A DNA stretch of 64,000 nt, taken from Leptotrichia sp. oral taxon 212 (GTDB taxonomy: Bacteria; Fusobacteriota; Fusobacteriia; Fusobacteriales; Leptotrichiaceae). The DNA lies in the NCBI RefSeq assembly GCF_001274535.1, contig NZ_CP012410.1:1771126-1835125 (forward strand), read 5' to 3'. Below are positions 1-9,237 of the stretch, piece by piece. Under the pieces are notes generated by a model. That model was not told the origin of the DNA. It made no database searches and saw only the letters and a list, made by a program, of their open reading frames with translations. The translations under genes and the position numbers were made by a program. The first letter of the stretch is position 1. The number at the start of each line of letters is the position of its first letter.

Positions 1-1600
1 TATTTTCATTATAAACTGAAATATTGTTTTTTGAAATTTTGACAGGATATTTTCCATAATATTCCTTTACAGAATTTTCTTGAAAATTATAACCATCAAG
101 ACCACTAATTATATATTCGTATCCTTTCACTTCTTCTATATTATTATTTTGATTATTCAACATATTTTCATTTATTACAAAAACTGTAAAATATTCGCTT
201 GCACTATATTTATACTTATACCATGAATCATCTATTCCGATTTCTTTTTCAAATTCTTCTATCTTTTTATAAGGTTTTCCGTCTTCTTTTCCAAAAGGAT
301 AAAGATTTCCTACACCATCTTTTCTATCTCTTATTCCTAAAATATAGTTTAATACATCGGTAATTTCATATTTCTGGTTTTCATTCAATCCAGAATTTTT
401 TACAAGTTTTCCATCTTTTAAAAGTCCATATTTTATAAGTATTCTTTCAAGTCTTTTATTCTGACTCATAATAGTAATTCTTCTGTTGTTGATAGGACTG
501 AAGACACTGATATATACAACTGCAATCAGAGAAATCAGGATGACACTCAATCTTGCCTTAAAAATACTGCTTACCATACAGAATATAAGCCAGATACCTA
601 GTAAAACTATAAAATATCTTAATTCAGTCACTCCATACTGCGAAATTCTTTTTGATATTGAAACTATTGAAAGTATCAATAATGGAACTGAAACAAAAGG
701 AAAATAATTTTTAAATATTTTTGCTACCAGATCCTTTTCTCTCATAGGAGTTACCATTATCATTATAAACAGGCTGAAAATTGTATACCACAGAATCAAA
801 TGAGATACAAGTCCCTGTGGCCAGCTTTTAGTTATAAGCATTTTTCCAAAATATATGTATAAAATTCCTGTATATATTGTTATCAGTGGTATCACAATAA
901 AATATATCAAAAATCTGAAAATTTTATGGATTTCATATTCTTCCAGATTTTCATCAACTTTTTTGAGTTTTGAAGCGAAAAATATCATTGCAAAAACGAA
1001 TACCACAAATAGCCATATTTCAATATATATCTGTTCTTTTAATTTTATTAGCGAAAGCCCGTCAACTGTCAGAAAAACTGCAGTCAGTCCCAAAAACAGA
1101 ACCATTGAATATAATATTGTTACAGTTTTATCAACTACAACAGACTGAAAATACTTTTCTTCCTCATCTTTTTTCCCTATAATTGGAACAAGTAAAAAAA
1201 GTAGAAAAAATATTATACCTGTTGCAATTAATTTTTCTATATTATTTAAAATCAAAATACCTGCTTTATCTTTTCCATTCAGATAATAAAATCTATAAAA
1301 AATTATGAAAATAACTGTTATTACTACATTTAAAACTCTTATTATGCATTTATTCTTATCTGAAAGATATTTTTCCCTTATCAGTTCTAATGCTGCAGTC
1401 AAAGGAAGACTCAGTCCTATCAGAGTCAACATCTTATGAATTTCACTTAATAGATTATGATTTTTCATGTCAGAATTTTCTATAACATAAACCGAAAGTA
1501 AAAAAACAATAATTCCACAAAGAATTGTAAGTGGAAATCTTTCAACTCCCTTTTTCATATCAGGTAAAATATTTTTTATTTTCTCTTTTATTTTAGACAT
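1..1600 (-). CDS. DUF4153-family multi-pass membrane protein, 3' end beyond the window
   Basis: An open frame runs from an ATG at 1598-1600 to the left edge with no stop, giving 533 visible codons. A strong Shine-Dalgarno (AGGAAGGAG on the minus strand, 1609-1617) lies 8 bases upstream. The first two thirds are a series of hydrophobic segments separated by short Lys/Glu-rich loops. After about residue 370 the protein becomes soluble, with YPFGKEDGKPYKK and similar stretches. This layout (membrane half, then soluble C-terminal part) and the sequence character fit DUF4153/DUF4173 proteins, whose function is unknown. It is the last gene of the minus-strand run in this window. The family call is by recognition; the C-terminus cannot be judged. 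Confidence 0.7.
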   Translation of the reverse strand, partial: MSKIKEKIKNILPDMKKGVERFPLTILCGIIVFLLSVYVIENSDMKNHNLLSEIHKMLTLIGLSLPLTAALELIREKYLSDKNKCIIRVLNVVITVIFIIFYRFYYLNGKDKAGILILNNIEKLIATGIIFFLLFLLVPIIGKKDEEEKYFQSVVVDKTVTILYSMVLFLGLTAVFLTVDGLSLIKLKEQIYIEIWLFVVFVFAMIFFASKLKKVDENLEEYEIHKIFRFLIYFIVIPLITIYTGILYIYFGKMLITKSWPQGLVSHLILWYTIFSLFIMIMVTPMREKDLVAKIFKNYFPFVSVPLLILSIVSISKRISQYGVTELRYFIVLLGIWLIFCMVSSIFKARLSVILISLIAVVYISVFSPINNRRITIMSQNKRLERILIKYGLLKDGKLVKNSGLNENQKYEITDVLNYILGIRDRKDGVGNLYPFGKEDGKPYKKIEEFEKEIGIDDSWYKYKYSASEYFTVFVINENMLNNQNNNIEEVKGYEYIISGLDGYNFQENSVKEYYGKYPVKISKNNISVYNEN

Positions 1601-1774
1601 AGAAATTTCTCCTTCCTATTTGTTTTTCATATTCTACTACATTAACCTTAAAGTAAAATGAAAACTCTAATTTTATTTAAAAAATTTCTACTCTAATAAT
1701 TTGGCTGAAAAAATCATATCTAAATATAATTCCTAAATCTCGCAGTTTTTATTTTCTATCTCTTAATCAGCCTC

Positions 1775-3655
1775 TTAAATATGTCTATTTTTCAACTTTT
1801 TTATTTCAATTTCCAGTTTATCAAGCAATAGGTCAAACTGTTTTGCAACTTCTTCTACGGCAGTCTTTTTTGATAAATCGACACCTGCTTTTTTAAGCTG
1901 GGTCATCGGAAAATCACTTCCTCCTGAAGAAAGAAGTCCTATATATTTTTTCAATGCCGCATTTCTTTTCTTTGCATCTTTTTCCTTTATTATTTTATCG
2001 TAGAGTATCGCTGATGATGCAAAACAAGTTGCATACTGGTATACATAGAAAGGAGAGTTAAAAAAGTGTGGAATTCTTGCCCACAATACATATAGCAGTT
2101 CTTCCTTTTCAAGATTTTCCCCATAATACTCATCAAATAATTTTTCTACAATTCCAGTTAAAATTTCCGCTGTAACAGGCTCACCTTTTTCTACCAGTTC
2201 ATGTGCCTGATATTCATAATCTGCAAGAAGTGCCTGAAAATAAAATGTTCCTGTTATATTTCTTATTTCCTGCTCAAGCAGTGCTATTTTTTCAGTAGGA
2301 TCTTCAGTATTTTCAAGCATATAATCAAGCAGCAACTTTTCATTGAAAGTTGAGGCCACTTCAGCTACAAATATTGTATAGCCGGAAGTTGAAAATGGCT
2401 GATTTTCATCAGAATATAGAGTATGTAAAGTGTGTCCCAGTTCATGTGCCAAAGTAAACACGCTATCCAATGTTTTATTATAATTTAGCAGCATATAAGG
2501 ATGTACGCCATAAACTCCGGCTGAATATGCTCCGCTTCTTTTACCTTTTGCTTCAAAAACATCAAGCCAGCCTTCACTTATTGCCTTCTTCATCTTTTCT
2601 GTATATTCTTTTCCCAGAGGAGCTACTGACTTCAGCACTATTTCCTTTGCATCATCATATTCATAATCCTTGTCAAATTCAACAAGATTTATCGAACCGT
2701 CATAGTTATGATATTTTTTCAGACCTAATATCTTTTTTCTTAATTTCAAATATCTTTTTAAAGGTTCTGTATTTTTCTTTGCAGTATTTATAAGATTTAG
2801 ATAAACTTTTTCAGGAATATTGTTCCCTTCAAGAAAACTTGACAGAAAAGTTTCATAATTATGAGATTTCATTGCCGCTATATCCCTCTGTAAAAGCGAA
2901 TTATAAACTGCCGTAATTGTATTTTCTCTTTTCTTGTATAATCCATAATAATTTTCAAACATCAGTTTTCTGTCTTCCTGATTTCTATTTTTAGTCAGTA
3001 TTTTCCCATAGTTTGCAGGTGTCACTTCGACTTCTTCACCTGTACTCAACTTTACTGTCGGCCATTCCACATCAGTCACAGTTATTTCAGAATATATTGT
3101 TCTCGGGGCTGACATGTATGAACTATAAAAAGAAAGCAGTTTACTTTCATTTTCCTTCAATATATGTTCCTGGAGCCTGAATAAATTTTCCAGTCCAAAT
3201 CTATAGTCTGAAAATTCCTTTTTAACAATCCATTTTTCTATTTTATTTCTATTGTTTATAAGTTCAGAATTTATCCACGACAAATCTGTGTTAATTTTTG
3301 AAAACAGAAACTGTACTTTCTGTAAATTTTCCACAGCTTCTTTATCAAGAGAGTTTAAATCTCTTGCCAGTTGTGGATAACGATACAGCTTATATGAAAG
3401 TTTATCCATTTCTTCCTGTTTTTTGAAAAATTCAAATAAAGTTTTTTCCTTTCCAAGCTTTCCCTTGTATGAAACTAGCTCTTCAGCCTGTTTTTCAACC
3501 TTTTTGTAGTCTTTTTCCCATTCTTTGTAATTTATATAAATATCACTTAAGTTCCATCTGTATTCTTTACCTATTTCTTTTTCATTTTGTTTGGTTGTTT
3601 TTTTTATTTTCGTTGTTTTTTTAGCAACTGTTTTTTTATTTTCCTCTTTTTTCAT
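1775..3655 (-). CDS. pepF: Oligoendopeptidase F (M3 family zinc metallopeptidase)
   Basis: This cytoplasmic zinc peptidase cleaves short peptides. The M3 signature HELGH sits near residue 404, followed by a glutamate-containing stretch (FVAEVASTFNE) that supplies the third zinc ligand in the family. Total length of about 626 residues matches PepF (about 600). A longer frame opens at a TTG at 3673, but the ATG at 3653-3655 has GGAGG 11 bases upstream, so I start there. The first 30 residues are a Lys/Thr-rich extension that is not part of the usual fold. The gene follows a small membrane protein gene with a gap of one base, so the two are probably co-transcribed. Confidence 0.93.
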   Translation of the reverse strand: MKKEENKKTVAKKTTKIKKTTKQNEKEIGKEYRWNLSDIYINYKEWEKDYKKVEKQAEELVSYKGKLGKEKTLFEFFKKQEEMDKLSYKLYRYPQLARDLNSLDKEAVENLQKVQFLFSKINTDLSWINSELINNRNKIEKWIVKKEFSDYRFGLENLFRLQEHILKENESKLLSFYSSYMSAPRTIYSEITVTDVEWPTVKLSTGEEVEVTPANYGKILTKNRNQEDRKLMFENYYGLYKKRENTITAVYNSLLQRDIAAMKSHNYETFLSSFLEGNNIPEKVYLNLINTAKKNTEPLKRYLKLRKKILGLKKYHNYDGSINLVEFDKDYEYDDAKEIVLKSVAPLGKEYTEKMKKAISEGWLDVFEAKGKRSGAYSAGVYGVHPYMLLNYNKTLDSVFTLAHELGHTLHTLYSDENQPFSTSGYTIFVAEVASTFNEKLLLDYMLENTEDPTEKIALLEQEIRNITGTFYFQALLADYEYQAHELVEKGEPVTAEILTGIVEKLFDEYYGENLEKEELLYVLWARIPHFFNSPFYVYQYATCFASSAILYDKIIKEKDAKKRNAALKKYIGLLSSGGSDFPMTQLKKAGVDLSKKTAVEEVAKQFDLLLDKLEIEIKKLKNRHI

Positions 3656-3656
3656 A

Positions 3657-3842
3657 CTATTTCTTTCCTCCAAACTTCATATATAAAAATATTACAAGTG
3701 CAACTGGCACAATATATACCACAACTGATAAAAACGCATCAAGCGCCACTTTCAGAAAAGCTATTATAAGAACTATTACAAATGCATAAATTAAACTCTG
3801 AGCTATCATCTGCATAGTGCTTTTTGGTGTTACATCTTTCAT
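3657..3842 (-). CDS. Small two-helix membrane protein
   Basis: This is a short protein of about 61 residues with two hydrophobic segments (LIYAFVIVLIIAFLKVAL and VVVYIVPVALVIFLYMKF) and a basic C-terminus ending GGKK. The frame is open from 3884, but AGGAGG lies 9 bases before the ATG at 3840-3842, and another ATG at 3848 is too close to it. The shorter start also removes the overlap with the upstream gene. I do not recognise the family. Position between a ylmH-like gene and pepF on the same strand, with almost no gap, suggests an operon. No function can be assigned. Confidence 0.65.
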   Translation of the reverse strand: MKDVTPKSTMQMIAQSLIYAFVIVLIIAFLKVALDAFLSVVVYIVPVALVIFLYMKFGGKK

Positions 3843-3864
3843 TTTCATATACCTCCTGCTATAT

Positions 3865-4662
3865 TTATTTTGAAACAGTTCCATATTTTTTTATTAAAAG
3901 TCTTTCCTTTCCCTTCTTCGTCTCCCCTCTGTCTGAAAAGAGCCTATATTTTCCATATCCCCTTATTGTTATAACTGTGTCCAGTTCAAGCATTTTTGAC
4001 TTATCCTTTTCAGGAAAATAATCTATCAGAACTTTTCCCCTTTCGATAGGTTCTATAACCTTTGTCCTTGATAAATTCGTTATTGCAGATACAATGCTGT
4101 CAAGTCTTTTGGAAGGAACTGTAATTATTTTGTCATCAAATTTATATTTTGGAAGATTTTCTGTATCAGAAAGAGAAATTTTCCTCACTTTGCATGGTGC
4201 CTTTCCTACCTGTTTCAGTTCACTTAGTATATGCCCGGAAATTTTTTCTGAAACAGGAATATACCCTCTGTCATCTTCCAGTATCAGATCTCCCATAAGT
4301 TCCCTTTTTATATTAAGTCCCATAAGGCTTCCAAGAAAATCCTTATGCTCATATTCCCTGAATTTTGAATTTATTTCTATTTCAAGCAGCCTACATGGAA
4401 ACACAGTATTTCCCTCATCAATATCAAACCCGTCAGGAATAAATCCTATCTGCCTTCTATCGCTGTCTTCAAATATTCCATCTGTTATAACTTTAATTCC
4501 GTCAAATTTTTCTGTCAGTCTTTTCCAGAAATTCGGAGTATAAAATTCTTCAGTAAAACTTATAATTTCATATTTTTTTGCAATCTCAAAAGTGTTATAA
4601 AGCTTACTTGCCTCATACTCCAGTTCCTGCGGAAACTGTCTTAAAAATATTTCCTTTTTCAT
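3865..4662 (-). CDS. YlmH-like S4-domain RNA-binding protein
   Basis: The 265-residue protein matches the YlmH family found beside cell-division genes in Firmicutes: an N-terminal alpha/beta region, a central region with FLGSLMGLNIKRELMGDL, and a C-terminal S4 RNA-binding domain (SKRLDSIVSAITNLSRTKV, then the GKVLIDY strand). In other bacteria YlmH homologues bind stalled 50S-peptidyl-tRNA complexes and take part in ribosome quality control; applying that role here is inference. It is followed at a short distance by the small membrane protein gene and pepF. There is no dcw cluster around it. Confidence 0.85.
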   Translation of the reverse strand: MKKEIFLRQFPQELEYEASKLYNTFEIAKKYEIISFTEEFYTPNFWKRLTEKFDGIKVITDGIFEDSDRRQIGFIPDGFDIDEGNTVFPCRLLEIEINSKFREYEHKDFLGSLMGLNIKRELMGDLILEDDRGYIPVSEKISGHILSELKQVGKAPCKVRKISLSDTENLPKYKFDDKIITVPSKRLDSIVSAITNLSRTKVIEPIERGKVLIDYFPEKDKSKMLELDTVITIRGYGKYRLFSDRGETKKGKERLLIKKYGTVSK

Positions 4663-4750
4663 TTTATTTCCTTATTTAAATAATTTATTTTTCCTATATC
4701 TATTTTAACATAAACTGACAGAAAATAGTATAAAATATTCATTTATTAAA

Positions 4751-5668
4751 CTAATGAACATTAATTCCTGTATTCTCAATCTGAACAGTCATATGAAAAA
4801 TATCATACACCGTCAGTTTTTCCTTTATTTCATTTATTATTCTGTAATTATTGTGTTTCTCATAATTATCAAGCAATATGTGGGCAGTAAATGAAATTTC
4901 TTCATTATCATTTTTCCATACATGCAATTCATGTATATTTTTAATTCCGTCTATGTTTAAAAGTTCATTTCTTAACATATTCAGGTCAACCTCTGACGGA
5001 ACGGCTTCCATCAGTATGAAAAAAGCTTCCTTTGATATTTTATAACCTCCTGTAAATATTATGACCGATATTACAACACTCATAATTATATCAATATATA
5101 CAAAGTTCGTAAAATATATAATTATACTTGAAATAATTACTCCTACAGAATTCAATAAATCCCCAAGAAAATGAAGCATTGCCGACTTTATATTTATATT
5201 ATTCTCCTTCTTTGTTGAAGAAAACAGAATCCATGTTATAACTATGTTAAATATCAGACCAACCAGAGCTATAAAAAACATACTTCCAAAGTCTATTTCC
5301 CTTGGATTAAAAAATCTTATTACAGATTCATATATCATCCCAGCAGAAATAAGCATAAGAACTATTCCATTCAGAAAAGCCACAACTACTTCAAGTCTTA
5401 AAAATCCATAAGTAAACTTTTCAGTAGGCTTTTTCGCCTCAAAGTATATGGCAACCATGCTTGCTCCAAGAGCAAGAACATCTGAAAACATATGAAATGA
5501 ATCCCCTACAAGGGAAAGTGAATTTGAAAACAGACCTCCGAAAAGCTCCATTAAAGCAAAAAATAATGTTAAAAATAAAGTTACATATAAAGTTTTTTTT
5601 GATTTTTTCTGAATTTTAAAATGATTTCTATGATGAAAACTACCGCTTACCATTTCCTGTACTGTCAT
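4751..5668 (-). CDS. Cation diffusion facilitator (CDF) metal exporter
   Basis: The 305-residue CDF transporter probably exports Zn2+ or a similar divalent metal against protons. The conserved metal-site residues are visible: SLVGDSFHMFSDVLALGAS in the second membrane segment (D and H/D ligands) and HFLGDLLNSVGV in the fifth, with a C-terminal cytoplasmic domain carrying HELHVWKNDNEEISFTAH. A His-containing N-terminal tail (GSFHHRNHF) precedes the first helix. It starts at an ATG with GGAGG 9 bases upstream. It is closest to the CzcD/ZitB subgroup; substrate cannot be told from sequence. Confidence 0.88.
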   Translation of the reverse strand: MTVQEMVSGSFHHRNHFKIQKKSKKTLYVTLFLTLFFALMELFGGLFSNSLSLVGDSFHMFSDVLALGASMVAIYFEAKKPTEKFTYGFLRLEVVVAFLNGIVLMLISAGMIYESVIRFFNPREIDFGSMFFIALVGLIFNIVITWILFSSTKKENNINIKSAMLHFLGDLLNSVGVIISSIIIYFTNFVYIDIIMSVVISVIIFTGGYKISKEAFFILMEAVPSEVDLNMLRNELLNIDGIKNIHELHVWKNDNEEISFTAHILLDNYEKHNNYRIINEIKEKLTVYDIFHMTVQIENTGINVH

Positions 5669-5802
5669 TTTCCTTCACCTCCACAAAATTAAATTTTCTA
5701 TTTAGATTAATTATAACACTGATCGATTATAAATAACAGGAATAAAATTACAACTATTTTAAAACCTTTTTTAAGTCTAAATATTTTTAATTTCTTTGTG
5801 TA

Positions 5803-5829
5803 TTTTAAAACAGCTCCTTTCGGAGCTGT
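5803..5829 (-). terminator. Rho-independent terminator after hcp
   Basis: On the minus strand ACAGCTCC-GAAA-GGAGCTGT forms an 8-bp stem with a stable GAAA tetraloop, followed by TTTTAAAATA. It lies about 50 bases beyond the hcp stop codon. Confidence 0.8.
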
Positions 5830-5876
5830 CCCACATTTTAAATTTATTATTCCTAATTATTTTTACTGTTTATATA

Positions 5877-7532
5877 TTATGCAAAGAACATTTTTAAGTC
5901 ATCTTCAACATTTGTTATACTTCCTAATCCAAACTGTTCATTTAAAAGTTTTGCAACATTTGGTGAAATGAATGCAGGTAAAGTTGGTCCTACATGTATA
6001 TTCTTAATTCCAAGGTACAGTAATGCAAGCAGCACTATTACAGCTTTCTGCTCATACCATGCAATGTTAAATTCTATAGGCAGGTCATTTATATCATTTG
6101 CATTGAAAATTTCTTTAAGTTTTAATGCCACTACAGCCCATGAATAAGAATCGTTACATTGTCCTGCATCAAGAACTCTAGGTATTCCATTTATATCTCC
6201 CAGACCAAGTTTATTGTATCTGAATTTTGCACATCCTGAAGTCAGTATTACAGTATCTTTTGGTAATTTTTCTGCAAATTCTGTATAATAAGATCTTCTT
6301 GCCATTCTCGCATCGCAACCGCTCATTACGATAAATTTCTTTATTGCTCCTGATTTTACAGCTTCTACAACTTTGTCAGCCACTGCAAATACCTGTCCAT
6401 GTGCAAATCCTCCAACTATAGTTCCTGTTTCAATTTCTTTAGGTGCTTCACATTTCTTAGCAAGTTCAATAACTTCTGTATAATCTATCTTACCGTTTTC
6501 ATCAGCTTTCAATTTTTTCCATCCAGGATATCCTGCAGCATTCAATGTAAATATTCTATCATTATAAGTTGAATTTGGTCTTGGAGGAACTATACAGTTT
6601 GTAGTAAATACAACCGGTCCGTTAAATGTTTCAAATTCAGTTACCTGATGATACCATGCATTTCCATAGTTTCCTACAAGATGCTTATATTTCTTCAATT
6701 CAGGATAATAGTGTGCAGGAAGCATTTCTGAGTGAGTATATACATCCACTCCTGTTCCTTCTGTCTGTTCAAGTAATTCTTTTATATCTTTCAAATCGTG
6801 TCCGGAAATCAGTATTCCAGGATTTTTTCCAACTCCAATGTTTACCTCTGTTGCAACAGGTGTTCCATATGCAGAAGTGTTTGCTCCATCAAGTAAAGCC
6901 ATTACTTTTACTCCATATTCCCCTGTTTCAAATACTAAAGCCGTTAATTCTTCAGCTGAAAGACTGTCATCTACAGTTGCAAGTAATGCTTTTTCATAGA
7001 ATTTATAAATATCATTGTCTGTTGAACCTAAATTATAAGCGTGGAATCCATATGCGGCCATTCCTTTTAATCCATAAAGTACCATTTCTCTTAATGATCT
7101 TACATCTATATTTTCAGTTCTTAATACTCCCACTTTTTTAGAAAGTTCAACTAAATCATCATTTGCACTGTATTCATATGTTGTAAGGAAATTATTTTCA
7201 AATTTTGGATCTAAGGCAATTCCAGCTTTTTCCAGTTCTGATTTCAAGAATTTTCTTAAATTTACACCTTCTTTAATTGCTTCTATTATTTCATCACCAT
7301 CAAAGTTTGCATTTGTTATTGAAATAAACAGTGATCTGTACAGATACTCATCAACTTTATCATATCTTTTACCAGCATTTCTCAACTGACTTGAATATGC
7401 GGCAACTCCTTTTGCAGCAAACACAAGAACATCCTGAAGATTTGACACTTCATCAGTTTTTCCACATACACCTTTTACTGTACATCCTTCATTTTTAGCC
7501 GTTTCCTGACATTGAAAACAAAACATACTCAT
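5877..7532 (-). CDS. hcp: Hybrid cluster protein (hydroxylamine reductase)
   Basis: Hcp carries an N-terminal Fe-S cluster and the hybrid Fe-S-O cluster. It reduces NO and hydroxylamine in anaerobes under nitrosative stress. The N-terminal cysteines are C5, C8, C17 and C23 ([10 protein letters not shown], then GCTVKGVC). Hybrid-cluster residues are seen in [29 protein letters not shown] and [11 protein letters not shown]. Length of 551 is normal for the class I short-spaced Hcp. It starts at an ATG behind GGAGG. It is monocistronic with a clear terminator. No hcr reductase gene is adjacent. Confidence 0.96.
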   Translation of the reverse strand: MSMFCFQCQETAKNEGCTVKGVCGKTDEVSNLQDVLVFAAKGVAAYSSQLRNAGKRYDKVDEYLYRSLFISITNANFDGDEIIEAIKEGVNLRKFLKSELEKAGIALDPKFENNFLTTYEYSANDDLVELSKKVGVLRTENIDVRSLREMVLYGLKGMAAYGFHAYNLGSTDNDIYKFYEKALLATVDDSLSAEELTALVFETGEYGVKVMALLDGANTSAYGTPVATEVNIGVGKNPGILISGHDLKDIKELLEQTEGTGVDVYTHSEMLPAHYYPELKKYKHLVGNYGNAWYHQVTEFETFNGPVVFTTNCIVPPRPNSTYNDRIFTLNAAGYPGWKKLKADENGKIDYTEVIELAKKCEAPKEIETGTIVGGFAHGQVFAVADKVVEAVKSGAIKKFIVMSGCDARMARRSYYTEFAEKLPKDTVILTSGCAKFRYNKLGLGDINGIPRVLDAGQCNDSYSWAVVALKLKEIFNANDINDLPIEFNIAWYEQKAVIVLLALLYLGIKNIHVGPTLPAFISPNVAKLLNEQFGLGSITNVEDDLKMFFA

Positions 7533-7652
7533 TTTACTACCTCCAAAAATTTTATTTTAAATAACGCTGACAGCTACTAAATCATTTCATCCACAAATAG
7601 TCTGTCACTTTTATTAGCATTTTTTCTTGAAACTATTATAATATTTTTTCAC

Positions 7653-7683
7653 AAAAAAAAACGTAATGCATGTTACGTTTTTT
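7653..7683 (-). terminator. Rho-independent terminator after the GNAT gene
   Basis: On the minus strand AAAAAACGTAA-CATGCA-TTACGTTTTTTTTT forms a long perfect stem with a 6-base loop and a T-run. It lies downstream of the acetyltransferase stop (7716) and upstream of the hcp promoter region. The mirrored A and T runs make it usable in both directions. Confidence 0.75.
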
Positions 7684-7715
7684 ATAAATCACAAAAATTA
7701 AATTTTATTTTCACA

Positions 7716-8312
7716 TTATTTTATTTTTTTCCTGTTTTCAATTTTTTCAATGCTGCTAATAGTTTTATTCATCCATATAATATCGTGCCATTCTCCCATT
7801 TTGTATCCTGCATTTGGAAAATGTCCTATTTTTGCAAAACCGTTTTTTTTATGAAATTTAAGACTTTTTTCATTTTTCCCTGTTATTACCGATATTACCT
7901 GCACTACACCCATTTTTTTCATTCTGTTTTCCAGTTCATCATAAAGCTTCTGTCCTATTCCTTTTGACTGAACTTCCATATCAAGATAAATACTTATGGT
8001 AAATGAATATCTGTATGCTTCCCTTTCTCCAAATTTATCAGCATAGGCATATCCGACAACTGTTCCCCTCTCATTTTCGGCAACTATATACGGAAAGTCA
8101 TTTGCCAGTAATTTTTGAATTCTTTTCTTCATTTCTGACTTGCCAGGAACTGTGATTTCAAAAGATATTACAGTATTCGAAACATATGGCGAATATATTT
8201 CCTGTATCCTTTCTGCATCTTCAGGCAGAACATCCCTTATTTTTATATTTTCAGATTTTATGTCTTTAAATTTTTTTGATTCATCGTACTTCAAATTCTT
8301 TTCTTTATGCAT
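7716..8312 (-). CDS. GNAT N-acetyltransferase, phosphinothricin acetyltransferase-like
   Basis: This 198-residue acetyl-CoA-dependent N-acetyltransferase has an N-terminal extension of about 23 charged residues, then IRDVLPEDAERIQEIYSPYV and the GNAT core. The acetyl-CoA loop is EVQSKGIGQKLYDELENRM, and the family's GFAKIGHFPNAGYKMGEWHD stretch is typical of the PAT/YncA subgroup. Those enzymes acetylate phosphinothricin, methionine sulfoximine or similar amino acid analogues; the natural substrate here is unknown. The start ATG has AAAGGTGGG upstream. It is a single gene with its own terminator. Confidence 0.85.
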   Translation of the reverse strand: MHKEKNLKYDESKKFKDIKSENIKIRDVLPEDAERIQEIYSPYVSNTVISFEITVPGKSEMKKRIQKLLANDFPYIVAENERGTVVGYAYADKFGEREAYRYSFTISIYLDMEVQSKGIGQKLYDELENRMKKMGVVQVISVITGKNEKSLKFHKKNGFAKIGHFPNAGYKMGEWHDIIWMNKTISSIEKIENRKKIK

Positions 8313-8431
8313 TTTCCCACCTTTCAGGTCTGCTCTTTGATTTAGAATAATTTGTATTCAATATTTTATCATATTATGCTTTTTATGCTTTAAAAAACTC
8401 ATATATTTTCCTATAATTTTCTATTTTTTTA

Positions 8432-8440
8432 TGATATAAT
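8432..8440 (+). promoter_or_regulatory. Extended -10 promoter of the DUF554 gene
   Basis: TGATATAAT is a perfect extended -10 box, 32 bases upstream of the DUF554 start codon. No good -35 is seen at the usual distance, as expected for extended -10 promoters. Confidence 0.5.
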
Positions 8441-8472
8441 CATTCCTGAAAATAATATCTGAAAGGAAAAAA

Positions 8473-9222
8473 ATGGGAATTATTACCGATTTCATCGCTA
8501 TTTTAGCTGGAAGTATACTTGGCCTTGTTATAGGAAATAAAATAAAGGAAAGCATGAGAAATATTATAATGGACAGTATCGGACTTTTCATTATAATATC
8601 AGGAGTAAAAAGTACACTTAAATCAAATAGGGACATCATTGTTCTTGTGTATCTCATAGCTGGAGCCATCATTGGGCAAATTATCGATATAGATTTACAA
8701 ATAAAAAAATTAAGTATTTTTATTGAAAATAAATTTTCAAGAATTTCATCAATTTCATATAGAAATAAAAACTCCTTAAATTCTGTTGAAAGTGAAGAAA
8801 AAGAATTTAATTTTGCGAAAGGATTCTCTGTAACAACTATTCTTTACTGTATAGGAGCTATGGCAATAATGGGCTCCATAAACAGCGGTCTCACAGGAGA
8901 TGATAAAATTTTAAACATAAAAGCCGTTCTGGACGGGGCTACAGCTATAGTTTTTGCATCTATATATGGAGTAGGAACTATTTTTTCAGCTTTTTCAGCA
9001 CTTATTTACCAAGGACTGTTCTTTGTTTTTGCAAGGCAGATAAAAGATTTTCTTACTCCAAATGCAATAACTGACTTAAATTTTTTAGGTGGGATAATGA
9101 TTTGTGGCTTAGGAATCAATATTGTTCTCAAAAAAAATATAAAAGTGGCCAATATGTTGCCTTCCATATTCATACCAATCATTGTAGAAATATTTGTCAA
9201 CTTTTTTAGCCACCTGTTTTAA
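8473..9222 (+). CDS. DUF554 family membrane protein
   Basis: The 249-residue protein matches the DUF554 (YdfK/YqgA-type) membrane family. It begins MGIITDFIAILAGSILG and has GVKSTLKSNRDIIVLVYLIAGAIIGQIIDID, then FAKGFSVTTILYCIGAMAIMG and LDGATAIVFASIYGVG. Six or seven hydrophobic segments are visible. A charged insertion (about residues 85-115) follows the third segment. Function is unknown; the family is sometimes called a putative transporter. It is convergent with the purine permease gene, with only 15 bases between the stops. Confidence 0.88.
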   Translation: MGIITDFIAILAGSILGLVIGNKIKESMRNIIMDSIGLFIIISGVKSTLKSNRDIIVLVYLIAGAIIGQIIDIDLQIKKLSIFIENKFSRISSISYRNKNSLNSVESEEKEFNFAKGFSVTTILYCIGAMAIMGSINSGLTGDDKILNIKAVLDGATAIVFASIYGVGTIFSAFSALIYQGLFFVFARQIKDFLTPNAITDLNFLGGIMICGLGINIVLKKNIKVANMLPSIFIPIIVEIFVNFFSHLF

Positions 9223-9237
9223 AATCAATTTTAGGAA